This document shows, piece after piece, positions 23,821 to 31,317 of a stretch of 64,000 bases of DNA. Position numbers and translations under genes: made by a program. Numbering within the stretch: position 1 is the first letter of the stretch; each line of letters starts with the position of its first letter. The notes below the pieces were generated by a model. It worked only from the letters and a program-made list of their open reading frames with translations. It searched no databases and had not been told where the DNA came from. Source of the stretch: a virus; IMG/VR virus record IMGVR_UViG_3300006176_000004, positions 1-64,000 of that record. The stretch is one strand, 5' to 3'.

Positions 23821-24326
23821 TAATGGCCGGAATTTTGTTGTAGTTCATCGGGCGAAACCTTAATCATGTTGCTTACGATCTGGAGAATAGCATCCTTGGA
23901 TTCCTGAAAGTCTTTCTTGTTCATTTTCCTGCGTGATTGGCTCTTTGCGGTACGGCGAACCACGAGAGGACCACGAACGATCACGAGGGCAAAATCACCC
24001 AAACCTTGAAATGCTGCCGCGACGCGCAGTGCGGCAGCATTTGATCCAGCGTCGATAATAGTTTCATTAAAATAACCAGCGTCAATGAGGGCTCGTTTTC
24101 TAAGATGCTCTGGCGTCGGGTAGATGTCGGCTAAGTCCTCTGAAAGATGCTTCCATGCCTCACGCAAAAAAGCGAACTCATGACGGTGACTGGCTTCCGA
24201 TCGTTCTTCTATCGGCGCAAGAAAATATTCCTCTCCGACTGTGTAGATTTTGTCGGCATACTTTGGGCGTAGAGGGCGCATAACATCCCCCTCCCAAACA
24301 AAGGCCAGAGGTGGCTCACCACTCAT
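23820..24326 (-). CDS. Conserved phage protein downstream of bet
   Basis: 168 residues. RPKYADKIYTVGEEYFLAPI, then EERSEASHRHEFAFLREAW and PTPEHLRKRALIDAGY, is a pattern I recognise from phage proteins next to recombination genes in alphaproteobacteria, but I cannot name the function. Soluble. Overlaps the bet stop as ATGA. Confidence 0.65.
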   Translation of the reverse strand: MSGEPPLAFVWEGDVMRPLRPKYADKIYTVGEEYFLAPIEERSEASHRHEFAFLREAWKHLSEDLADIYPTPEHLRKRALIDAGYFNETIIDAGSNAAALRVAAAFQGLGDFALVIVRGPLVVRRTAKSQSRRKMNKKDFQESKDAILQIVSNMIKVSPDELQQNSGH

Positions 24327-25309
24327 TTAGATGTCCTCAGTACTCCTGCGATCTTGTCCAATTCCTGGCGTACCTGCAGCGCATCATCTTTGTGTTTGGC
24401 CCAATAGCGTTGCAGTCCCTCTCGGTTGCGAACCATCATGCTTTCCAACTCTTCCGGTTTGGTGCATTTGTGTGCCGCGATCAGGATATCATCCCCGTAA
24501 CGACCGGCCGAAATAAACTTGAGCGTGCCTTCTGCATCGACGAAGGGATATTCGTCATCAAGCATGGAAATCGTTTTCTTGCGGCGTTCCTCGCGCTCCT
24601 GTTCGACCATCTCGGAGGCGGTCAAATCCTGGGCGATGGCGCGGTCCATTTCTTCCGGTGCATAGACACCTGAGAATGTTTCGGGCCAGCCGCCGCGAAG
24701 CGCCTGCATCCTAGCGCATTTGTCGATTTGATTGCGGCCCATCTTGGCCCATAGGCCACTCGAATCTACCGCGAGCCCAGCATCTGCGCCCTCACGCAGA
24801 ACCTTCTTTTTCTTCGGCTTCCCGCTGTCTTTCCACGTCTCGCCGGTATCGATCCAGTCGAACGCATCTGGATTGGTTTTTAGAGGAACAAATTCATCCC
24901 AATAGGCAGTTCCGTTGACGGGATGCCATATTGCCGAGCTGTCTTGCTTCCATAGCGTTACCGTCGATTTTATGATGCCAAGCGGATTTGTCGGACCCTT
25001 CAAAGTCGGATCGTATTCCTTGACTGGTTCGGTTTCCTCAGGGCGATAATCGCGGCAGCGTGCCGCAAGCACTCGGCAACCATCCTGCGTCGTGATGATC
25101 GTCATCTGCCGCTTGGCTTCATCGTTCTTCGAAAAGACGATCGCAATCACCTGTTTCGAGAATGGATCAAGTTGCTTGACCCGCGCATACTCCAAAAAAA
25201 GATTGAATTCGTCATCGTTCGTATCCTTGGCGACGGTACGCTTGATCGTATCAAGCTGGCGACCGGTCCATGGCATTGCCGATTGAGCGATGGAAACTAG
25301 ATTATTCAT
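24323..25309 (-). CDS. bet: Bet/RecT single-strand annealing protein
   Basis: 328 residues. LFLEYARVKQLDPFSKQVIA, MTIITTQDGCRVLAARC and RNQIDKCARMQALRGGWPE are the hallmark blocks of the lambda Bet / RecT family. It anneals complementary strands during recombination and replication. The basic insertion KPKKKKVLRE in the middle is a surface loop. No matching 5'-3' exonuclease (Exo/YqaJ) is seen nearby, so the partner nuclease may lie outside the window. Confidence 0.9.
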   Translation of the reverse strand: MNNLVSIAQSAMPWTGRQLDTIKRTVAKDTNDDEFNLFLEYARVKQLDPFSKQVIAIVFSKNDEAKRQMTIITTQDGCRVLAARCRDYRPEETEPVKEYDPTLKGPTNPLGIIKSTVTLWKQDSSAIWHPVNGTAYWDEFVPLKTNPDAFDWIDTGETWKDSGKPKKKKVLREGADAGLAVDSSGLWAKMGRNQIDKCARMQALRGGWPETFSGVYAPEEMDRAIAQDLTASEMVEQEREERRKKTISMLDDEYPFVDAEGTLKFISAGRYGDDILIAAHKCTKPEELESMMVRNREGLQRYWAKHKDDALQVRQELDKIAGVLRTSK

Positions 25310-25310
25310 G

Positions 25311-25913
25311 TCAGGCTCTCCGAATCGTTAGTGAAACGCCACCGGTTTCCAAGTGGCACCCTGGTATCGCTGGCATTTCCCGATCTAGTGCCGCCATAGC
25401 CTCGCGGCGAGCGTCGATGTTTTTGATCTTATTGATGGCATCGATCTTTTTCTGCCGCTCGCGTAGGACTTTTACGAGGCCAGCCTTATCCAGGCTAGGG
25501 TCCTCGCGGCGCCAAAACTGAGTTGGAATCTCGCTTTCGTTATCGACCTCAACCCGTGGCGTTGCTTTGCCAAGTGAGACTGTACCGATATCGTACTCCT
25601 TGGAAGGCCATTCGGCGATGGTCATAGCCTGCTCAATTAGGCCACGTGTTGCCTCGATTCGCTTCTCCAATCGTGAGCGCCGGCTTTTCAATTCGGCCTC
25701 GCGTGCTCTGCAGCCAGCGATCATGATTTCGTCATCCTCGATCGCAAGGAGCGCCTTACGGATTTCGACATCAAGCGTCGTCTCGCCCTCAAAGGTATCG
25801 GCGAAAGCTTCATGATCGATCTCGCCATCGGCGCCGGTGAGCAACCGAGCCAATTCAAGGCGCAAACTCTTTGCTGCCTCAATAGACCGATGCAGGGTAT
25901 TCGGTTCAGTCAT
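25311..25913 (-). CDS. Gp157-family protein
   Basis: 200 residues starting MTEPNTLHRSIEAAKS. The coiled-coil centre (EAELKSRRSRLEKRIEATRG) and ending DIGTVSLGKATPRVEVDNES ... PGCHLETGGVSLTIRRA are typical of phage Gp157, a family near annealing proteins linked to phage resistance in streptococci. It probably works with Bet. An in-frame start at 26033 is unlikely because it lies inside the next gene. Confidence 0.75.
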   Translation of the reverse strand: MTEPNTLHRSIEAAKSLRLELARLLTGADGEIDHEAFADTFEGETTLDVEIRKALLAIEDDEIMIAGCRAREAELKSRRSRLEKRIEATRGLIEQAMTIAEWPSKEYDIGTVSLGKATPRVEVDNESEIPTQFWRREDPSLDKAGLVKVLRERQKKIDAINKIKNIDARREAMAALDREMPAIPGCHLETGGVSLTIRRA

Positions 25914-25923
25914 AAATTCACCT

Positions 25924-27162
25924 TCAAAATGGAATGGTATCGTCGTCAGCAACGGGAGCACGAACGATCGGAGTGTGCTCAATATGTATCTTGTCCGATC
26001 TGTCCATGACGTGCAGGCGTTCGACCACCGCAAATAACTTCTCGAATAGGAGATTTTGCATATCTCGGCAACAATCAGCTAAGCCTTCGTTCTTGTGCAA
26101 CCATTCCTCGTATAGGGTACTGGCAATGAACCGATGGCCCATATCCAAGGAACGGTGGGCAAGCAAAATGCGCTGATCCCGGACAGTGCCAAACACGCCC
26201 TCTCCAAGGCCATCAACGATCGTGAAATCCTGCCGTGACAGTTTGACTCCTAGCCTCGCGATTAGAGCAATGGCTCGGTCAATCATCTCATTTTCGAACT
26301 CATCCGGTTCGATTTCATTGTACGCCATCTTGATATCAGCGTACTTTTCCCAAAGCTTGATTGCGGCCTGGTTGCAATGGATATTGGCCCGCAGACGGAA
26401 AGCAACCGACATGAAAGCCTCTGACGGCTTCTCGTAAACGCCTGCGAAGTCGAATCCGTTTTCGAACGTACCTTTTGGCGCCATCAAAACGGCCTGGATC
26501 AAGCTTTCATCGTCGCAGCCCGCTACGGCAATCTCCGCATTGTGCTCAAGCACAAATGGATATTTGACGGTGCGGTCTTCCGTCAGTTCCATTTTTGCCG
26601 TCACATTATAGGTAAACAGCGAATGGTTTCCGTGCTTATGGGCACGAACGCCGCGATAGAAAGCCTTGTCACCACTTCCAGCATGGATTTCGCAACCCGT
26701 ACTAGCCGAGATCGGCTTCGTTGCGAGGAAGGTATCATGCCGATTGCGATGGCATTGTTCGATGCCTTCACCGTCAACAGCAAAGACGGTGCCATACTCG
26801 ACTTCTGGCGCGAAATCGTTGATGCTGCCTTCCTCATCAATGCAGTTGCAGTATAGTTCTCGATAGGCCTGCCAGACTTCCCAGTTACGTCCCAACTTCG
26901 TCGTGAAGCCTAATCGTTCGGCACCCATGCAGATGCGGTCGAACGATTCTCCGCGAATGTTCTCGGTCGCAACGGAAAATGGTATCGTCTCGCCATTACG
27001 GATCAGCGTGACCTTGTGTCCGGTCCGCAGAAGCGTGGCGATTGAGAATTTCAGGCCAGTGCCAAAGAACCCGATAGGACTAGCACCGACCTTCACCGAA
27101 ACGCCCATGAGGGCAATCGCGTTGAGATCAATCGGCTCGGCGTTGCAAAAATAGATGGTCAT
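25924..27162 (-). CDS. GHKL-like ATP-binding protein
   Basis: 412 residues. GFFGTGLKFSIATLLRTGH resembles the glycine-rich ATP lid of GHKL ATPases (GxFGxGLK). About residues 340-370 contain LYEEWLHKNEGLADCC, a conserved EExxH-like metal motif. The combination suggests an ATP-driven enzyme that remodels or cuts. It sits between Gp157 and small genes in the recombination module. No exact family name is claimed. Confidence 0.65.
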   Translation of the reverse strand: MTIYFCNAEPIDLNAIALMGVSVKVGASPIGFFGTGLKFSIATLLRTGHKVTLIRNGETIPFSVATENIRGESFDRICMGAERLGFTTKLGRNWEVWQAYRELYCNCIDEEGSINDFAPEVEYGTVFAVDGEGIEQCHRNRHDTFLATKPISASTGCEIHAGSGDKAFYRGVRAHKHGNHSLFTYNVTAKMELTEDRTVKYPFVLEHNAEIAVAGCDDESLIQAVLMAPKGTFENGFDFAGVYEKPSEAFMSVAFRLRANIHCNQAAIKLWEKYADIKMAYNEIEPDEFENEMIDRAIALIARLGVKLSRQDFTIVDGLGEGVFGTVRDQRILLAHRSLDMGHRFIASTLYEEWLHKNEGLADCCRDMQNLLFEKLFAVVERLHVMDRSDKIHIEHTPIVRAPVADDDTIPF

Positions 27163-27467
27163 GCCTTCACCTTTTGCTTGCTAGCTTCCATCATCTCGAC
27201 TTTCTCCGCATCCGTCTCAAAGAAAGTCGGGCGCCGATCGTCCTCATTCTTCCAAACCGCGAGTGCGTGCTTCATACGCTTGCAGTTTGGACCAGCGATC
27301 TCGCGCGCAAAGGCATCACGAATGTGCTGTTCGGCGTATTCTCGGCTATAATCAACGCCGATAAACATGCCATGTGTCGGATTGGCGTAGTTATGGACAA
27401 TCTCGCCTGCAGCCAAAAGGCTGATAGCTTCCTCTGGAGTGAGAATGATTGGCGCATCGTCGGTCAT
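27159..27467 (-). CDS. Hypothetical protein
   Basis: 102 residues starting MTDDAPIILTPEEAISLL; the ATG overlaps the stop of the tiny gene upstream. A HNYANPTHGMFIGVDYS core looks enzymatic but matches nothing I know. An in-frame ATG at 27509 would overlap that tiny gene. Confidence 0.6.
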   Translation of the reverse strand: MTDDAPIILTPEEAISLLAAGEIVHNYANPTHGMFIGVDYSREYAEQHIRDAFAREIAGPNCKRMKHALAVWKNEDDRRPTFFETDAEKVEMMEASKQKVKA

Positions 27468-27544
27468 ATCGGCAACTCGACCCAAAGCGTGACGAAGATA
27501 GCGAGCCATACGGATATGGCGAGAAGGTTCGCGGCGGTTCTCAT
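27464..27544 (-). CDS. 26-residue membrane peptide
   Basis: Starts MRTAANLLAISVWLAI and ends LWVELPI: a single helix. Both its start and stop lie in ATGA overlaps with flanking genes, the main support. Confidence 0.45.
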   Translation of the reverse strand: MRTAANLLAISVWLAIFVTLWVELPI

Positions 27545-27963
27545 TTCTGCTCCGATATCGGTTTGACGGCGAGAACAACGATTTGAAGCTGATCCAGCAC
27601 CTCATCGGTCACCAAATCGGAGAACCTCTGCACGCTCAATTGCTGGCAAAGTTTCTTGAATTTATGATAGCGATTATAGGTTCCAATAGCAGCGGCGATT
27701 TCAGCATCGTTTGTATCATCCCATATACGCAGAGTTCTGCTGGCACCCCAGCCACGATCTCCAGTTTGAGTCGCGGTCCAATAGTCTTGACCCTTCCAGC
27801 CTTTGAAGGGACTCCATTGCTGTTTCGGCTCGCTCTTTAGCGTAAAACGTCCGCTCTTATGAACTTTAAGAACAAAGTCCTCGCGGTATCCCATTGCAGA
27901 ATGACGATCACCGATATGGATCGCGACGCGTGCGCCTTCTTTGAAGGGAGAAATATCGCTCAT
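27541..27963 (-). CDS. Hypothetical protein
   Basis: 140 residues from ATG at 27963 (MSDISPFKEGARVAIH). The N-terminal half looks like a small beta-barrel (KSGRFTLKSEPKQQWSPFKG), possibly SH3-like; the C-terminal half is helical. Function unknown. Confidence 0.6.
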   Translation of the reverse strand: MSDISPFKEGARVAIHIGDRHSAMGYREDFVLKVHKSGRFTLKSEPKQQWSPFKGWKGQDYWTATQTGDRGWGASRTLRIWDDTNDAEIAAAIGTYNRYHKFKKLCQQLSVQRFSDLVTDEVLDQLQIVVLAVKPISEQK

Positions 27964-27965
27964 GG

Positions 27966-28097
27966 CTAATTCCACCCTATCAGGTCAATTCCAGTTGCGA
28001 GACTGACGGTTAGAGCAAATGCCGCGATCATGGCACCAGCGCCCGCTGTTGCGAACCACTGCACGCGCTCAAGGATTTGGATCGTGCGGACGGTCAT
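27966..28097 (-). CDS. Small membrane protein
   Basis: 43 residues starting MTVRTIQILERVQWFA with one transmembrane helix (AGAMIAAFALTVSLATG). ATG overlaps the previous stop. Function unknown. Confidence 0.5.
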   Translation of the reverse strand: MTVRTIQILERVQWFATAGAGAMIAAFALTVSLATGIDLIGWN

Positions 28098-28309
28098 TGG
28101 CCGCGCTCCAAAACGCCGACAATCGTATGGCGTCCCCAAATAGATGATCTCCGGAGGCTGTCATACTTATCGAGTACAACGACCATCTTGCCAGGAGGCG
28201 TTCCGATGCCAGCCGAAACGCGAACGACAACTTCGCGGGTACCGGATAAAATATCGCCAGGCTGAAGGGCATAAACTGGGATTCTCTTAATCTGTGTGGT
28301 TGATGTCAT
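28094..28309 (-). CDS. Small beta-rich protein, first gene of the leftward early block
   Basis: 71 residues. ALQPGDILSGTREVVVRVSA and GRHTIVGVLERGQ suggest a compact beta barrel. It is the first leftward gene, transcribed from the divergent control region at 28310-28415. Confidence 0.6.
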   Translation of the reverse strand: MTSTTQIKRIPVYALQPGDILSGTREVVVRVSAGIGTPPGKMVVVLDKYDSLRRSSIWGRHTIVGVLERGQ

Positions 28310-28380
28310 GGCATCTCTCCTGCTGCCCGTCCCTATTAATCGATCTCCACAGGCCAGTCAAGGGAAATTCCCGCAGCCTC

Positions 28381-28409
28381 TTGCGATTTTTTACGCGACG
28401 TGGCATAAA
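28381..28409 (+). promoter_or_regulatory. Possible promoter of the regulator gene
   Basis: TTGCGA (28381) and CATAAA (28404) are spaced by 17 bp, ending only 6 bp before the ATG at 28416, and there is no ribosome binding site. The transcript would be nearly leaderless, as in lambda cI. Weak match to consensus. Confidence 0.35.
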
Positions 28410-28415
28410 GTTGAT

Positions 28416-28826
28416 ATGCAACCATCCAAAATCGAACGTCGAACGCAATGGAACCTGATCCAGATAGCAGAGGCGTGGTGTACAGTCACAGGCGGTAATC
28501 TATCGTCGGCAGGGCGCCAGGCGGTGGGTGATTCACGCTTTTTCACCAAATTGATAGAACGGTATGCGGCTGGAGAACGTGAGCCCGGAGACCGCGAGGG
28601 TTCTATTACGACACGGGTTTACGATGAAACTATTTCATGGTTCTGTGATCGCAAGAACTGGCCGGATGGCAAAGTAAGACTTCCGGATATTGACGATCCA
28701 TTCAGCAAACCGAAAGGAAAGAAAAATGGCAGGTCGGCCAAAAGGCTCGAAGAACAAGAATCCACGCAAATCCAAGCAGGAAGCGGCCTCGCCAGCGACC
28801 TCCTCGCAAAGCTTCGGGGCGGCTGA
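28416..28826 (+). CDS. Putative phage transcription regulator
   Basis: 136 residues starting MQPSKIERRTQWNLIQ. WNLIQIAEAWCTVTGGNLS and SAGRQAVGDSRFFTKLIE fit a helix-turn-helix of a family I know from alphaproteobacterial phages and plasmids, followed by TRVYDETISWFCDRKNWPDG. It probably controls the divergent early promoters. The end overlaps the next gene by 101 bp. Confidence 0.6.
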   Translation: MQPSKIERRTQWNLIQIAEAWCTVTGGNLSSAGRQAVGDSRFFTKLIERYAAGEREPGDREGSITTRVYDETISWFCDRKNWPDGKVRLPDIDDPFSKPKGKKNGRSAKRLEEQESTQIQAGSGLASDLLAKLRGG

Positions 28827-29226
28827 GTTTAAGAAGCCCATTCCGTCTGAGATTGTATCTCTTACTGCTGCACTGGATGAGTTAGACGGCGACAAGAAAG
28901 CCCTCACGGACAGCGGCAAGGATTGGATTGATTCGCTTTCAGAAACAAAGGGACTCGACAAAAAAGCCTTTGGTTGGGTTCGGACAATCTGGAAATACGT
29001 GCAGAAGGAACCCGAGAAATCCGCGATATCCATTCCTCATTTCCTGTCCTACATGGCGGATTTGAAAATCGCGGAGACGGCCGATGCGAATCGGGGCATG
29101 GAGATCAACGGCGAGCCAAATGAGCCCGATATCTCGCAGGAAACCACTGGCGCCGAGACAGCATGGCCAGACGATCAGCAAATCAGATCGAGGCTGTCGA
29201 TTGTTCCGGGCAGCGACGCGGCGTGA
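28726..29226 (+). CDS. AT-hook protein with GapR-like segment
   Basis: 166 residues starting MAGRPKGSKNKNPRK, an AT-hook. A segment around LDELDGDKKALTDSGKDWID and ETKGLDKKAFGWVRTIW resembles the spacing of GapR/DUF2312 (EEKKALxxDIKDVYxEAKGxGFDxKAxRxIVRL), chromosome-structuring proteins of alphaproteobacteria. The similarity is loose. The large overlap with the previous gene is unusual for this window. Confidence 0.5.
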   Translation: MAGRPKGSKNKNPRKSKQEAASPATSSQSFGAAEFKKPIPSEIVSLTAALDELDGDKKALTDSGKDWIDSLSETKGLDKKAFGWVRTIWKYVQKEPEKSAISIPHFLSYMADLKIAETADANRGMEINGEPNEPDISQETTGAETAWPDDQQIRSRLSIVPGSDAA

Positions 29227-29573
29227 CCGTCATCTGCCTTCCTATGTGCCCATCTACGAACGGGCTATTCGCCGGCAACGGCAAGCGCCGCTACAAGACC
29301 AAGGAATACGCCGCTTGGATTGAGGAAGCCGGATATGCGCTCAATCGGCAGAGACCGGAACCGATTCGCGGAAAGGTCCGTCTTTTGATTGAGATTGCTG
29401 AGCCAAAAGACGCAAAATATCGTGATTGCAGTAACTTAATTAAGGCCCCAGAGGATTTATTAGTTCGGCATGGCATCATCGAAGGCGACGACCAACGATA
29501 CGTCCGATCGGTTACCGCCGAATGGTCCCGGCATATCGAAGGCGTGCGAATCACCATCAGTCCGGTCGTCTGA
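29223..29573 (+). CDS. rusA: RusA-type Holliday junction endonuclease
   Basis: 116 residues from GTG at 29223 (GTGA overlap). The entry PMCPSTNGLFAG, then KYRDCSNLIKAPEDLL and IIEGDDQRYV provide the conserved Asp, Asn, Lys and second Asp residues of RusA. It resolves four-way junctions formed by recombination or replication. Confidence 0.85.
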   Translation: MTVICLPMCPSTNGLFAGNGKRRYKTKEYAAWIEEAGYALNRQRPEPIRGKVRLLIEIAEPKDAKYRDCSNLIKAPEDLLVRHGIIEGDDQRYVRSVTAEWSRHIEGVRITISPVV

Positions 29574-29636
29574 TCTCCTAGCCCAGCTTCGCAGCAAAAT
29601 ACGGCCAATGAATATCCCGAAATTGGAAAGCGGCAA

Positions 29637-30251
29637 ATGAGCCAATTAGCGTCAGGATCGGGCGATAAGCGGCATGCGCTGAAAGTGCGGAAGGATGATC
29701 TTTATCAAACCCCGCCAGAAGCGGTTACGGCGCTCCTGCGCGCGGAGAATCTACCCGAGGTGGTTTGGGAGCCGGCCTGCGGTCCGGGCTCAATCGTGCG
29801 CGTCCTGAGAGAGTCCGGGCGACAAGTCTACGCGACCGATCTTGTGGACTACGATTCGCCCGATCAGGATTGCGCCGGGTGGGACTTTTTAATGGAAAAG
29901 CAGGTTCCAATCGGGGTTGAGGCGATTATTACGAATCCTCCTTTTAAAAATGCTGCTGATTTTGTCCGGAAAGGGCTTGAGCTTTGTCCATTGGTAATCA
30001 TGCTCATGCGGCTTGCTTTCCTAGAAGGTGTAGGCCGCTCTGACATTCTCGATGGAGGCTCGCTCGCCAGAGTTCATGTCTTTAAAAACCGCCTCCCTTT
30101 AATGCATAGAGAGGGATGGACAGGAAACGTATCGACCAACACCATAGCTTTTGCATGGTTTGTTTTTAATAGGTCTCATACTGGACCCACAGAGATACAT
30201 CGAATCGCTTGGCGTCGTGAGGTTGACTCCTGTTCTGATTCAGACCTATAA
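29637..30251 (+). CDS. DNA N6-adenine methyltransferase
   Basis: 204 residues. VVWEPACGPGSIVRVL is the SAM-binding motif and IITNPPFKNAADFV the NPPF catalytic motif. FLEGVGRSDILDGG and STNTIAFAWFVFNR match phage adenine methylases. It may protect phage DNA from restriction. No cognate nuclease is adjacent, so it looks like an orphan. Confidence 0.85.
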   Translation: MSQLASGSGDKRHALKVRKDDLYQTPPEAVTALLRAENLPEVVWEPACGPGSIVRVLRESGRQVYATDLVDYDSPDQDCAGWDFLMEKQVPIGVEAIITNPPFKNAADFVRKGLELCPLVIMLMRLAFLEGVGRSDILDGGSLARVHVFKNRLPLMHREGWTGNVSTNTIAFAWFVFNRSHTGPTEIHRIAWRREVDSCSDSDL

Positions 30252-30258
30252 AACGAAA

Positions 30259-30284
30259 CAACCCGCCGGGGCTTGGGCGGGTTG
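30259..30284. terminator. Possible terminator hairpin
   Basis: CAACCCGCC and GGGCGGGTTG form a stem with a 7-base loop. The plus side has no long T-run; the minus side reads into TTTCGTTTT. It may act weakly in either direction after the methylase gene. Confidence 0.45.
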
Positions 30285-30301
30285 CACGTAGCTTAAGTCC
30301 G

Positions 30302-30418
30302 ATGGTTGCTGCCAGGCGATTTCGGACAGGAATTGATTTAGGGCGTTATCCGTCCCCCGTCAACCCTGTATCCCAACCCCGCCCAAGTGCCATCGGTTCC
30401 TATAGGGGAATCGAATGA
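30302..30418 (+). CDS. Possible 38-residue leader gene
   Basis: MVAARRFRTGIDLGRYPSP... ends with a TGA overlapping the ATG of the next gene. Pro- and Ser-rich. Support is only the overlap; it may be chance. Confidence 0.25.
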   Translation: MVAARRFRTGIDLGRYPSPVNPVSQPRPSAIGSYRGIE

Positions 30419-30768
30419 GCCGCTGGTTTCGAATTTATGACGATTTGGTCCACGACAGGAAGGTGCAAGACCTTCCTGGGCCAACGTTCAAAGGTTGGAT
30501 AAACATTCTCTGTCTTGCCTCGAAGCACGAGGGCGTTCTTCCTCCGCTCAGAGATATCGCCTTTGCCCTTCGGCTTCCTGAAGAAAAAGCTTCCAAACTA
30601 ATCGACGCTCTCACCGACGCATGTCTGCTAGATAGATTGCAGGATGGCAATCTAGCGCCGCACAATTGGGATTCCCGTCAGCATAAAAGCGATAGCTCAA
30701 CCGAGCGCGTAAAAGCATTCCGGGAACGGCAGAAGAATGTTTCATTGAAACTAATTGAAACATCATGA
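30415..30768 (+). CDS. Replication-type winged-helix protein (truncated?)
   Basis: 117 residues. MSRWFRIYDDLVHDRKVQDL, KGWINILCLASKHEGVLPP and LAPHNWDSRQHKSD followed by ERVKAFRERQKNV are features of a phage replication-protein family with a winged-helix N-terminus. Related proteins as I recall them continue with a Ser/Thr/Glu repeat and a C-terminal domain; here a stop follows quickly and repetitive sequence continues in other frames, suggesting truncation. Confidence 0.7.
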   Translation: MSRWFRIYDDLVHDRKVQDLPGPTFKGWINILCLASKHEGVLPPLRDIAFALRLPEEKASKLIDALTDACLLDRLQDGNLAPHNWDSRQHKSDSSTERVKAFRERQKNVSLKLIETS

Positions 30769-30802
30769 AACAGTTTCGTAACCGTTTACGTAGCGGTTTC
30801 CC

Positions 30803-30845
30803 TCTGAGTCTGTTTCTGAGTCTGAGTCTGTATCTGCTTCTGTAT
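30803..30845. repeat. CTGAGTCTGT-type tandem repeat
   Basis: Short degenerate repeats of CTGAGTCTGT and related units follow the replication-type gene. Slippage in such a repeat could explain the shortened reading frame before it. The stretch from 30769 to 30930 has no other gene I can support. Confidence 0.45.
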
Positions 30846-30930
30846 AGAGGCTATCCAGTAAAGATTCTTAGTAAGGGTACGTATGTGACCGACCGACGAA
30901 AGTACTATTATACCACAAGGAAATCAGACG

Positions 30931-31317
30931 ATGAAACTGACGCTGGATGAGATCGAGGCAGGCAAATCCGAACGAGGGGGGTGGACTAGGACGACATTAG
31001 CGGGCTGGGGAGTGCCATGGCCGCCTCCGAAGGGGTGGAAGGACCAACTACTAGCTGGAACCGCACCAGCGCCCTCGCCAGCCTCACTGGAGGCCCATCT
31101 ATTGCGCGAGGTAGTCATGGCGGTGATCAATGCGGGGCAAAATGACATCCTGAAGGGCTTGGAGGGCATGAATGCTTACTACGGAAGTTCCCTTCCGACC
31201 GTGGCGGATATCGTCGGCGGCCGACCCAAGACGGCGATCATTGAAGGCGGCATCACGTGGGAGGACAAAGTTTATCGATTTTCGGTCGCACGGACGATCG
31301 GGGGAGACGGCCGATGA
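30931..31317 (+). CDS. Hypothetical protein
   Basis: 128 residues starting MKLTLDEIEAGKSERG. The N-terminal part (WTRTTLAGWGVPWPPPKGW) is a short basic-aromatic motif common before replication helicases in phages. The stop overlaps the helicase start (ATGA). Possibly a helicase loader or resolvase accessory; not established. Confidence 0.6.
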   Translation: MKLTLDEIEAGKSERGGWTRTTLAGWGVPWPPPKGWKDQLLAGTAPAPSPASLEAHLLREVVMAVINAGQNDILKGLEGMNAYYGSSLPTVADIVGGRPKTAIIEGGITWEDKVYRFSVARTIGGDGR

